A stretch of DNA of 21,845 nt from Ruminococcaceae bacterium UBA6845 (lineage in GTDB: Bacteria > Bacillota > Clostridia > Oscillospirales > Acutalibacteraceae): positions 1 to 21,845 of the forward strand of contig DKDP01000030.1 in assembly GCA_002449395.1 (NCBI GenBank), in the 5' to 3' direction. Each line of letters opens with the position of its first letter. Position 1 is the stretch's first letter. The notes under the pieces are model-generated. The model did no database searches. It saw only the letters and a list, made by a program, of their open reading frames with translations, and was not told the DNA's origin. This document shows, in pieces, positions 1 to 6,323 of the stretch. The position numbers were made by a program, and so were the translations under genes.

Positions 1-1813
1 ACGGAGCCGGATCGCCGGAGAAGATCTTTGTCTTCTTAAGCATAATACCCGAGCAGATGATTGCAAGCATACCGATGAAGTAAGCGGATGTTGAAACAAG
101 AGCCGAGCCGCCGAAGAGTGCACCTGCGATCATACCGATGAACGGAACCTTAGCCGAGCAGGGGATAAAGGTTGTTGTCATAATTGTCATACGACGGTCA
201 CGCTCGTTCTCGATTGTACGTGAAGCCATAATACCCGGAACGCCGCAGCCTGTACCGATAAGCATCGGAATGAATGATTTACCCGAAAGACCGAACTTTC
301 TGAAGATACGGTCAAGAACGAATGCAATACGTGACATATATCCGCATCCCTCAAGGAATGCAAGGAGCAGGAACAAAACGAGCATCTGAGGAACGAATCC
401 GAGAACTGCGCCGACACCGGCTACGATACCGTCAAGGATAAGACCCTGAAGCCATTCTGCTACATTGCCCTTTTCAAAGGCATTTCCGATAAGGGTCGGG
501 ATACTCGGAACCCATACACCGTAGTCTGCCGGATCAGGCTCGTCAAAGCCCTTGTCGCTGAGATATTTAACAGCCTCAAGGTATGTCATACCGACTGTTG
601 AATCCTCATCGGCATTCGACGGGATCTCACTGTAATAAGCTGTCATATCGTTGATAGCGAGTGTTTCCTCATCCTCAACGCCGATAACAGCGGAATCTTT
701 GTCTGTCTTGAAGCTCTTGAGCTCTGCAAGAGTCTTGTCTGCGTCGAAGTCCTCAGCCTCTGTATCAAAGTCAACGAATGCCTGAGCAGCCTCTGTCGCA
801 TTTGTATAATTGTCAGCCTCTTCATTGTAAGCGGATGAGCCGATACCGAAGAGATGCCAGCCGTCACCGAACACACCGTCGTTCATCCAGTCCGTTGCAG
901 GTGCGCCGACGCCAACCATTGCGATCCAGTAAACAAGGAACATAATAACTGCGAAGATCGGAAGTCCGAGCCAGCGGTTTGTAACGATTCGGTCGATCTT
1001 ATCCGAAGTGGAGAGCTTACCTGCGCTCTTCTTCTTGTAGCAAGCCTTGATGATTGAGGATATGTAAATATATCTCTCGTTTGTAATGATCGACTCTGCG
1101 TCGTCGTCCATCTCTTCCTCAGCAGCCTTGATATCTGTTTCAATGTGATCAAGAACAGCCTTGTCGATGTTAAGGTTTGCGAGAACCTTATCGTCACGCT
1201 CGAAGATCTTGATAGCGTACCATCTCTGCTGCTCCTCGGGCATATTGTGAACAGCCGCTTCCTCAATGTGAGCGATAGCGTGCTCAACACAGCCTGAGAA
1301 TGTGTGCATCGGAACGGTCTTGCCGTTCTTTGCAGCGTCAATAGCCGCCTCGGCAGCCTCGTGGATTCCTGTTCCCTTGAGGGCGGAGATCTCAACTACC
1401 TTGCAGCCGAGCTGACGTGAAAGCTCCTGGATGTTGATCTTGTCACCGTTCTTTTTGACAACATCAATCATATTGATTGCAACAACAACTGGGATACCGA
1501 GCTCAGTGAGCTGAGTTGTAAGATAAAGGTTTCTCTCAAGGTTTGTACCGTCGATGATGTTAAGAATTGCATCGGGGCGCTCGCCTATAAGATAATTTCT
1601 TGCAACAACTTCCTCCAAGGTGTATGGAGAAAGCGAATAAATACCGGGAAGGTCGGTGATGACAACGCCGTCATGCTTTTTGAGTTTACCTTCCTTTTTC
1701 TCAACCGTAACGCCGGGCCAGTTACCAACGTACTGGTTTGAACCCGTAAGTGCGTTGAACAATGTGGTCTTACCGCAGTTCGGGTTACCCGCAAGGGCAA
1801 TACGAATATTCAT
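1..1813 (-). CDS. feoB: Ferrous iron transporter FeoB, C-terminus beyond window
   Basis: Inner-membrane GTP-dependent Fe(II) permease. About 604 codons are visible and the reading frame stays open to base 1, so the C-terminus lies outside. The N-terminal G domain is intact: G1 GNPNCGKT at residues 9-16, G3 DLPG at 54-57, G4 NMID at 114-117. The cytosolic helical domain follows, then a first membrane helix after TNRWLGLPIF. The FeoB core motifs LEGCGYMSR, GTGCGVPGIMASRTIENER and FIPCSAKVP follow in order. Between the first helix and WLQGLILDG (roughly residues 325-448) there is an acidic stretch of more than 100 residues that is not present in E. coli-type FeoB. The ATG at 1813 has a GAGAGG ribosome site nine bases upstream. 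It is the last gene of a leftward feoA-feoA-feoB operon. A TTAG-N6-CTAA dyad and a weak terminator-like hairpin separate it from feoA. Confidence 0.96.
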   Translation of the reverse strand, partial: MNIRIALAGNPNCGKTTLFNALTGSNQYVGNWPGVTVEKKEGKLKKHDGVVITDLPGIYSLSPYTLEEVVARNYLIGERPDAILNIIDGTNLERNLYLTTQLTELGIPVVVAINMIDVVKKNGDKINIQELSRQLGCKVVEISALKGTGIHEAAEAAIDAAKNGKTVPMHTFSGCVEHAIAHIEEAAVHNMPEEQQRWYAIKIFERDDKVLANLNIDKAVLDHIETDIKAAEEEMDDDAESIITNERYIYISSIIKACYKKKSAGKLSTSDKIDRIVTNRWLGLPIFAVIMFLVYWIAMVGVGAPATDWMNDGVFGDGWHLFGIGSSAYNEEADNYTNATEAAQAFVDFDTEAEDFDADKTLAELKSFKTDKDSAVIGVEDEETLAINDMTAYYSEIPSNADEDSTVGMTYLEAVKYLSDKGFDEPDPADYGVWVPSIPTLIGNAFEKGNVAEWLQGLILDGIVAGVGAVLGFVPQMLVLFLLLAFLEGCGYMSRIAFVLDRIFRKFGLSGKSFIPMLIGTGCGVPGIMASRTIENERDRRMTIMTTTFIPCSAKVPFIGMIAGALFGGSALVSTSAYFIGMLAIICSGIMLKKTKIFSGDPAP

Positions 1814-1833
1814 ACCATAATTCCTCTCTTTCA

Positions 1834-1849
1834 ATTAGCTTGTGCTAAT
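1834..1849. promoter_or_regulatory. Iron-repressor-like dyad directly upstream of feoB
   Basis: The sequence ATTAGC-TTGT-GCTAAT is a perfect six-base inverted repeat with a four-base spacer. It matches the TTAG-N6-CTAA pattern of the three dyads at 2411-2568. It lies 21 bases before the feoB start codon, inside the operon. It could be a repressor site for a private feoB promoter, or an RNA hairpin near the ribosome site. Confidence 0.5.
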
Positions 1850-1858
1850 CGTTATTTC

Positions 1859-1881
1859 TAAAAAATCGGGGTCAAGCCCCC
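1859..1881 (-). terminator. Weak intrinsic-terminator-like hairpin between feoA and feoB
   Basis: On the minus strand GGGG-CTTGA-CCCC is followed by GA and six T residues. The stem is only four base pairs, so this would at most attenuate read-through from feoA into feoB. It is not convincing as a full stop. Confidence 0.3.
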
Positions 1882-1890
1882 TTGATCTTT

Positions 1891-2112
1891 TTATTCTACC
1901 TCGATCATTTCGGCATCCGCTTTTCTGAGTGAAAGCTCATATCCACGAACCTGTACCTCGACCGGATCGCCGAGCGGAGCAACCTTACGGATATACACTT
2001 CTACGCCTCGGGTAATACCCATATCCATAATTCTGCGCTTAACAGCGCCCTCTCCGTGGAGCTTGACAACCTTTACGGTTGAGCCAACCTTTGCTTCCTT
2101 TAATGTTTTCAT
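1891..2112 (-). CDS. feoA: FeoA-family protein (second of two, next to feoB)
   Basis: Small cytosolic SH3-like partner of FeoB, 73 residues, beginning MKTLKEAKVG. The FeoA pattern is visible: a KVVKLHGEGAVKRRIMDMGI segment followed by VEVYIRKVAPLGDPVEV and the RGYELSLRKADA strand. The start at 2112 is chosen over an in-frame ATG at 2121 because the AGGAGG ribosome site at 2121-2127 overlaps the upstream ATG but sits eight bases from the downstream one. It lies between the other feoA and feoB on the same strand and is probably co-transcribed with them. Confidence 0.93.
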   Translation of the reverse strand: MKTLKEAKVGSTVKVVKLHGEGAVKRRIMDMGITRGVEVYIRKVAPLGDPVEVQVRGYELSLRKADAEMIEVE

Positions 2113-2148
2113 CTGCCTCATCCTCCTTGTTTTATACAGATTATTTGA

Positions 2149-2167
2149 AATACCGCCGTGCGGTATT
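2149..2167. other. Hairpin between the two feoA genes
   Basis: AATACCGC-CGT-GCGGTATT is a perfect eight-base-pair stem with a three-base loop. No T-run follows it on the transcribed (minus) strand, so it is more likely an mRNA-processing or stability element than a terminator. Confidence 0.45.
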
Positions 2168-2177
2168 CGGTTACGGG

Positions 2178-2390
2178 TTAGATCATTATCTTTCTTGCCA
2201 TCTCTTCACTGATTGCAACTCGTGCTTCCTTAACGTTTACAATAACGTTTCCGCCGAGCGTGTTAATGACCATTACGTTTCCTCCGACAACGAATCCGAG
2301 ATTTTCAAGGTGTTTCTTGACCTCGGGATTACCGCCGATTTTCTTAATGGTGTTCATTTCACCGACTTCTGCAAGTGCTAAGGGCATCAT
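2178..2390 (-). CDS. feoA: FeoA-family protein (first of two)
   Basis: 70-residue FeoA-family protein, the promoter-proximal gene of the feo operon. It shows the family pattern: MMPLALAEVGEMNTIKKI, then EVKKHLENLGFVVGGNVMVI, then a C-terminal VKEARVAISEEMARKI strand-helix that FeoA proteins use to close the SH3-like fold. The ATG at 2390 has GAGG seven bases upstream; the next codon is also ATG. It differs clearly in sequence from the neighbouring feoA, so this is not a recent duplication. Two FeoA genes before feoB are common in Clostridia, and their separate roles are not settled. Confidence 0.92.
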   Translation of the reverse strand: MMPLALAEVGEMNTIKKIGGNPEVKKHLENLGFVVGGNVMVINTLGGNVIVNVKEARVAISEEMARKIMI

Positions 2391-2410
2391 ATCTATTCCT
2401 CACTTTCGTC

Positions 2411-2428
2411 GGTTAGTTAAGCCTAACC
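2411..2428. promoter_or_regulatory. Iron-repressor-like dyad 1 in feo leader
   Basis: GGTTAG-TTAAGC-CTAACC is a perfect six-base inverted repeat with a six-base spacer. It lies between the feo promoter and the first feoA start, about 20 bases before the ATG. It shares the TTAG-N6-CTAA pattern with the other three dyads. Confidence 0.6.
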
Positions 2429-2443
2429 GTGAGTCTTAAATGA

Positions 2444-2461
2444 AGTTAGCTCTCGCTAACT
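2444..2461. promoter_or_regulatory. Iron-repressor-like dyad 2 at feo transcription start
   Basis: AGTTAGC-TCTC-GCTAACT is a perfect seven-base inverted repeat. It begins seven bases downstream of the feo -10 box, so it covers the expected transcription start. Bound repressor would block RNA polymerase there. Confidence 0.7.
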
Positions 2462-2467
2462 AAAAAT

Positions 2468-2496
2468 ATATTAGACCCAAAAGAGAAAAATGTCAA
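2468..2496 (-). promoter_or_regulatory. Promoter of the feoA-feoA-feoB operon
   Basis: Reading leftward, TTGACA (2496-2491) is followed by a 17-base spacer and TAATAT (2473-2468). This is close to the sigma-A consensus and is followed at once by dyad 2. Confidence 0.8.
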
Positions 2497-2550
2497 TATG
2501 AAAATCAAATTTTCTGCATTTTGTGACGATATTTGTCAGGATAAACAAAT

Positions 2551-2568
2551 AGTTAGCTTTAGCTAACT
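2551..2568. promoter_or_regulatory. Iron-repressor-like dyad 3 between feo and regulator
   Basis: AGTTAGC-TTTA-GCTAACT is a perfect seven-base inverted repeat with the same half-sites as dyad 2. It sits about 55 bases upstream of the feo -35 box and 45 bases upstream of the regulator -35 box. A lone GCTAAC half-site follows near 2588. A weak rightward promoter (TTAGCT, 17 bases, TATTAA) may overlap this dyad, which would make it an autoregulatory site. Confidence 0.6.
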
Positions 2569-2612
2569 TAAATACTATTAAAATTTTGCTAACACCAAAG
2601 AAAAATCCTGTC

Positions 2613-2641
2613 TTGTTTTTTAAAATGGACTATGGTATAAT
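2613..2641 (+). promoter_or_regulatory. Promoter of the DtxR-family regulator
   Basis: TTGTTT (2613-2618), a 17-base spacer and a perfect TATAAT (2636-2641) lie about 30 bases before the regulator start codon. Confidence 0.7.
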
Positions 2642-2672
2642 ATTCGTATCGCATAAAAAGGGAGGCTTTATT

Positions 2673-3038
2673 ATGCATTTACAGGAATCGGGAGAAATGT
2701 ATCTCGAAACTATATATATACTTTCCAAGAAAAGCAGTGCGGTCAGATCTCTTGACGTTGCCGAATATATGGGTTTTTCAAAGCCGAGCGTCTGCCGTGC
2801 GGTAGGCTTGCTCAAAAGCGGAAATTATATTCTTGTTGACAAGGACGGCTATATTACGCTCACCGCCGACGGACTCTATGTTGCGAAGAAAATATATGAG
2901 CGCCATACGGTCCTCTCCGAGGCGCTTATCAGACTCGGAGTTGACCCAAAGATTGCGGCGGATGACGCCTGCAAGATCGAGCACGATATCAGCGACGAAT
3001 CGTTTGAGGCGATCAAAAATCATTTTCCTAAAAAATAA
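2673..3038 (+). CDS. DtxR/MntR-family metal-dependent repressor, probably iron-sensing
   Basis: 121-residue repressor, predicted to bind DNA when loaded with divalent metal. An N-terminal winged helix (about residues 6-65, recognition region GFSKPSVCRAVGLL) is followed by the dimerisation and metal-binding helices. Aligned by eye with DtxR, the primary-site ligands are M9 (Met10), C100 (Cys102), E103 and H104. MntR has Asp and Glu at the first two positions, so iron is favoured over manganese. H78 and E83 match ancillary-site residues, but the DtxR His98 position is Ala96. The C-terminal SH3-like domain of DtxR/IdeR is absent, as in MntR. The ATG at 2673 is preceded by GGGAGG eight bases away; an earlier in-frame start at 2586 lies upstream of the promoter and is rejected. 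It is divergent from the feo operon and is the obvious candidate to bind the TTAG-N6-CTAA dyads. Confidence 0.9.
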   Translation: MHLQESGEMYLETIYILSKKSSAVRSLDVAEYMGFSKPSVCRAVGLLKSGNYILVDKDGYITLTADGLYVAKKIYERHTVLSEALIRLGVDPKIAADDACKIEHDISDESFEAIKNHFPKK

Positions 3039-3052
3039 GCGAAAAAGAACAA

Positions 3053-3086
3053 CGGCTGTCATTAATCCGACAGCCGCTTAGTTTTT
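3053..3086 (+). terminator. Intrinsic terminator of the DtxR-family gene
   Basis: CGGCTGTC (3053-3060) pairs with GACAGCCG (3069-3076) across an eight-base loop, and a T-run follows within a few bases. It sits 15 bases after the stop codon. Confidence 0.8.
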
Positions 3087-3125
3087 ATGCAGTTCGATGT
3101 TTTATCAAAGACAATTTTACCCACC

Positions 3126-3160
3126 AAAAAAGAGCCGAAGCAGATTAGCCTCGGCTCTTT
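3126..3160 (-). terminator. Intrinsic terminator of the leftward dockerin operon
   Basis: On the minus strand a 13-base-pair stem with one G-T pair (3160-3148 with 3141-3129, six-base loop) ends in a run of T residues. It begins 13 bases after the stop of the dockerin-DUF4474 gene. Confidence 0.85.
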
Positions 3161-3172
3161 CGCTATTCAATA

Positions 3173-4198
3173 TTATTCCCAAACGAATGTGACTGACTGC
3201 TGTGCTCTGTTTACCGTGTAACCGCAGCCTGTGTCAAAGTTACCGTTTCTGAAGTTGATCTCACGTTTTCTCTTTGATGAGTTGTGCTCAATCTCCGTGC
3301 AGTTCTCAAGTCCTCCGATGAATGCGTTCATCATTTCTTCCTCGGCAAAGTAAATGGTTGCGCTGACCTTGAGAACCTTTGTTGAATCTGCCGTATATCC
3401 GAATGCGTCAAGAACACCCGGCTTAAATCCCGTCAGCCACCACGAATACTGCTTACTGCGGTGGAAGAACAGGGTGTTGTTCTTATACATCGTCAGTTCC
3501 ATCTGGCAAAGTTTTTCATCGTCGGCACATTTATAGAACTTTCTGCCCTCTGCGTCTACCAGCTCATCGTCATCAAAGTCACGGTAGTAGAGACCGATCT
3601 CACAACCGTTGAGAACGAATCCGTACTGACCCTTCCAAAGCTGAATCATCCACTCCATATCGTTATACTCGAAGAAGATACGGCTTGTGTCAAATGAGCA
3701 GGCAATGAACGGAGCCGCTACGTCATAAAGATATGTATAGCCGAATGTTCTCTGCCAGGCATATGTTGAAGCGTAAAATGCCTGATCCTTTGCGTCATAT
3801 GAGAATCCGAGAAGTCCGGAACCGTCCGTATTCGTAACCTTGCCTGTTGCGATGTCGTAGTAGTAATCGCCAACAATATGGATTCGTCCCTCTCCTGTCT
3901 GTGCGGGGAATCTGTCGATTGTACCTGCGGTGAACTGAAGAATGTAAAGAGCGTCAACTGAGGTTACCTTGCCGTCAAGATCAACATCGGCGGCAACAAT
4001 TTCAGCCTTTGTAAGGGTATCGGCTCCCGTACAGTAACGAACTATCGAAAGAGCGTCAAAAGAATTGACCGAACCGTCACTGTTAACGTCACCCGGTGTG
4101 TTTGCTACGGCTGCCGAGGATGTTGCCATACAGGTCAATGTTGCGATGACAACCGAAAGGGAAACTACTGCACAAATAATTTTCTGAAAAACTTTCAC
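3173..4198 (-). CDS. Secreted protein with N-terminal dockerin and DUF4474-like domain
   Basis: 341-residue exported protein. A signal peptide (about residues 1-32) is followed by a type I dockerin at about 36-97. Both calcium-loop repeats are visible: D37-x-N39-x-D41 ... D48 and D71-x-D73-x-D75 ... D82. From about residue 129 the sequence matches my recollection of DUF4474: GFSYD, WQRTFGYTYLYD, FEYNDMEWMIQLWKGQYG, EIGLYYRD, KQYSWWLTGFKPG, and a C-terminal beta segment. The function of DUF4474 is unknown. The usual dockerin position is C-terminal, so the N-terminal position is unusual. The start is taken as GTG at 4198, eight bases from AGGAGG (4207-4212); an in-frame GTG at 4204 is only two bases from it. 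It is the second gene of a leftward pair, with 20 bases between the genes, and is closed by the terminator at 3126-3160. Confidence 0.85.
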   Translation of the reverse strand: MKVFQKIICAVVSLSVVIATLTCMATSSAAVANTPGDVNSDGSVNSFDALSIVRYCTGADTLTKAEIVAADVDLDGKVTSVDALYILQFTAGTIDRFPAQTGEGRIHIVGDYYYDIATGKVTNTDGSGLLGFSYDAKDQAFYASTYAWQRTFGYTYLYDVAAPFIACSFDTSRIFFEYNDMEWMIQLWKGQYGFVLNGCEIGLYYRDFDDDELVDAEGRKFYKCADDEKLCQMELTMYKNNTLFFHRSKQYSWWLTGFKPGVLDAFGYTADSTKVLKVSATIYFAEEEMMNAFIGGLENCTEIEHNSSKRKREINFRNGNFDTGCGYTVNRAQQSVTFVWE

Positions 4199-4218
4199 TT
4201 TCACTGCCTCCTTATTTT

Positions 4219-5073
4219 TTATAATGATTTTTTGAGTCCGACAACATACTGGAGAATGAGCAATGCGTCAAGGGAGTTTATGCTTGAACTGCCGTCGACG
4301 TCGGCGAGCTTGATCTGTGTCGGACTGAGTGTGATACTTCCAGTCGAATATTGAAGAATATTGAGCGAATCATAGGAATTGACGCTTCCGTCAAGACTTA
4401 CATCACCCTTTTTGAAGTTGGTTTCCGTGATATAAACAACCTTAAACGGCGCCTTGAGACCGCAGAACGTTACGTAAAGAGTGCCGTTGCCGGGCATTAC
4501 AACCTCGGTGTTCTCGGGGATTGACCAGTTCATACAAGCGTTGGGATAAGAGATTTCTTTCTTAGCCGAATCGCTGTAAGTAACGCTGATGATTGTGCCC
4601 GTGAGGTCGAATTTCGTCATCTCAACATCCTTGCCGATTCCCATACTCCATTCTGCGCCGAGAACGAGCTTTGTCTTAGGTGTGCGGACGATGTTCATAC
4701 TTTTTGCCGTGGCAAAAGTAACGTCGAGCGTTGCATACGATGAGCCGAAATGATCGCAGTAAATTCGGATGGTGTTCTTGCCTGCCTGCCATTTGCCGGA
4801 CTCGCTTTTGGCATACATATTCGGACCCGTGACGCCTGTTTTGTATTCTACCGTTTTATTGTTCGATGAAAGTGTTGTGCCCGCAATATTGAGGTCTTTC
4901 ATCAATTCAATTGTTCCTGTTTTGTCATACATCCAATCAATGCCCTGATAAAAGGTTGTTTGATCCGGTTTGCGGACGATTGTTACGTTTGCCGCCGATG
5001 TGGGAAGCACAAGGCAGGAAAGCGCAAGAATCAGCGCAAGAATCACGGAGCAAAACGATGATATTTTCTTCAT
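4219..5073 (-). CDS. Secreted protein with two Ig-like repeats and C-terminal dockerin
   Basis: 284-residue exported protein. A signal peptide ends near LPTSAA (residue 27 or 28). Two tandem repeats of about 92 residues follow (about 29-121 and 126-218). Both open with NVTIVRKP or MNIVRTP, continue with a W-M/S-G segment, a D-L-x-G-T strand, and end in a TLDVTF- or TLYVTF-type strand, which suggests bacterial Ig-like beta-sandwiches. A type I dockerin occupies 221-284, with loops at D224 and D258. No catalytic domain is visible, so it may be an adhesin or structural partner. The ATG at 5073 is seven bases from GGAGG (5081-5085); the ATG at 5079 is one base from it and is rejected. It is the first gene of the leftward pair. 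Confidence 0.85.
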   Translation of the reverse strand: MKKISSFCSVILALILALSCLVLPTSAANVTIVRKPDQTTFYQGIDWMYDKTGTIELMKDLNIAGTTLSSNNKTVEYKTGVTGPNMYAKSESGKWQAGKNTIRIYCDHFGSSYATLDVTFATAKSMNIVRTPKTKLVLGAEWSMGIGKDVEMTKFDLTGTIISVTYSDSAKKEISYPNACMNWSIPENTEVVMPGNGTLYVTFCGLKAPFKVVYITETNFKKGDVSLDGSVNSYDSLNILQYSTGSITLSPTQIKLADVDGSSSINSLDALLILQYVVGLKKSL

Positions 5074-5105
5074 TTCCATTCCTCCGATTCATAGTATTCA
5101 TTTGT

Positions 5106-5134
5106 ATTATATATTATCTTTCGGAAAATGTCAA
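5106..5134 (-). promoter_or_regulatory. Promoter of the leftward dockerin pair
   Basis: Reading leftward, a perfect TTGACA (5134-5129), a 17-base spacer and a perfect TATAAT (5111-5106). The first start codon lies about 32 bases beyond the -10 box. Confidence 0.85.
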
Positions 5135-5137
5135 CGG

Positions 5138-5166
5138 TTAGACAATCTTCCCGTTTCATATATAAT
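5138..5166 (+). promoter_or_regulatory. Candidate upstream promoter of the rightward dockerin gene
   Basis: TTAGAC (5138-5143), a 17-base spacer and TATAAT (5161-5166). The -35 box is imperfect. A better promoter lies 53 bases downstream, so this may be a second start or a chance match. Confidence 0.4.
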
Positions 5167-5190
5167 AGCATTACTTACAGAAATTTACTA

Positions 5191-5219
5191 TTGACAACTT
5201 AAGGGTATTGTTATATAAT
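5191..5219 (+). promoter_or_regulatory. Main promoter of the rightward dockerin gene
   Basis: A perfect TTGACA (5191-5196), a 17-base spacer and a perfect TATAAT (5214-5219), 50 bases before the ATG at 5270. It diverges from the equally strong promoter at 5106-5134. Confidence 0.85.
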
Positions 5220-5269
5220 TTACAAAAATGGTATGAGTGTTTCTGCATTTTGTTTTACGGAGGAAAGAG

Positions 5270-6229
5270 ATGCGAAAAATTACCGAAAGATTATTTTCAG
5301 GACTGTTATCGGTTGCCCTTGCGGCGGCTCTTCCGATTGTCGGCAATGCCGCCGATGGGTTGAAGTACGGTGATATCGACGGTGATTCGTCGATCAATTC
5401 CGTGGATGCGCTGGCTGTTCTCAATCACAGCGTCGGATTTGCCGAGCTTACGCCGGATGCTCTTACAAGGGCGGACGTCAATGCGGACGGCAGGGTGGAT
5501 TCTTCCGATGCACTCGATATTCTCAGATATTCTGTCGGCATGATTGATTCTTTCAAGGCAGAACAAAACACGGACTGCACCGATAAGGCCGTTGCCTCGT
5601 TTGACCGTGCTTTAACAAAGGTTTCGGACAAGCTCCCGTCTTATATATTAAAGGAAAGCATTAAAAGCGATGTTGAGGATATCAAGCTCAGCGGAGCGGT
5701 GACAGTACTTATCCCGTCCTCAAAGCTCAGGGAGATGGAGGAGCAGGCGAAGAAAGAAAACAGTCTTGACCGTGTCTATACAAGAGTCGTTAAGCAAAAG
5801 AGCGATGACTCCGCAAAAAGGATGATACCGAGGATTGATTTGACGGATCTGTCAAAATTCAAATCGGTTTCGGCAAAGGAAACGCCGAACGGCAGATATG
5901 TTCTCACAATCATTTTTAAGGATGAGACAAACCCGAAAGCGAACAGCCCGATAGTCAAGGCGACAGGGCTCGGTTCCTACGAGGATGTCAAAAAGGAGCT
6001 TGAAGAATCCGACGGCGTCGAGGGCGCAAAATCGACGGTGGATTCGCTCACGGTGACATACAAAAACTGTGTGCTCACCTGCGAGATCGACAGTGACTCG
6101 GATGAATTTCTGAACATTGAGTGGTCCGCAGATATTTTATCGGAATCCAAGGTTACAACCGCAGGTCTTACCGTATGGATGAAATCATCGGGTAAGCGCG
6201 GCGCACGGTATCTGGATTTCGGCTATTGA
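5270..6229 (+). CDS. Secreted protein with N-terminal dockerin and unrecognised C-terminal domain
   Basis: 319-residue exported protein. A signal peptide (about 1-28, ending VGNAA) is followed directly by a type I dockerin at 34-95: D35-x-D37-x-D39 ... D46 and D69-x-N71-x-D73 ... D80, each followed by an A-L-x-x-L-x-x-S-V-G helix. Residues from about 100 to 319 form a lysine- and acid-rich alpha/beta region that I do not recognise. It includes an amphipathic SSKLREMEEQAKKEN helix, an RYVLTIIFKDE strand and a C-terminal ILSESKVTTAGLTVWMKSSG segment. No known catalytic motif is visible. The ATG at 5270 has ACGGAGGA seven bases upstream; an earlier GTG at 5237 has no ribosome site. Its stop is 94 bases before the cohesin-like gene on the same strand, so the two may share a transcript. 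Confidence 0.8.
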   Translation: MRKITERLFSGLLSVALAAALPIVGNAADGLKYGDIDGDSSINSVDALAVLNHSVGFAELTPDALTRADVNADGRVDSSDALDILRYSVGMIDSFKAEQNTDCTDKAVASFDRALTKVSDKLPSYILKESIKSDVEDIKLSGAVTVLIPSSKLREMEEQAKKENSLDRVYTRVVKQKSDDSAKRMIPRIDLTDLSKFKSVSAKETPNGRYVLTIIFKDETNPKANSPIVKATGLGSYEDVKKELEESDGVEGAKSTVDSLTVTYKNCVLTCEIDSDSDEFLNIEWSADILSESKVTTAGLTVWMKSSGKRGARYLDFGY

Positions 6230-6235
6230 TTTCGA

Positions 6236-6277
6236 TTAGAACGTCATCTTCTATTCGCCTATGGAAGAGATGTCTAA
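6236..6277 (+). other. Imperfect hairpin before the cohesin-like gene
   Basis: TTAGA pairs with TCTAA at the outside, and CATCTTC pairs with GAAGAGATG inside with a small bulge. No T-run follows, only TATAAAAATG. It could attenuate or process a transcript coming from the upstream dockerin gene. No clear promoter was found between 6230 and 6323. Confidence 0.3.
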
Positions 6278-6323
6278 TATAAAAATGTACATTTAGGTAC
6301 AAATCTTATTGAAGGAGAAATTG

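Noticed and set aside
883..1395. 170-codon minus-strand frame rich in Arg, Ser and Leu
   Set aside because: It overlaps feoB in another frame on the same strand; composition is typical of an out-of-frame shadow.
2113..2121. Upstream ATG of the second feoA
   Set aside because: The codon overlaps the AGGAGG ribosome site, so the ribosome could not start there.
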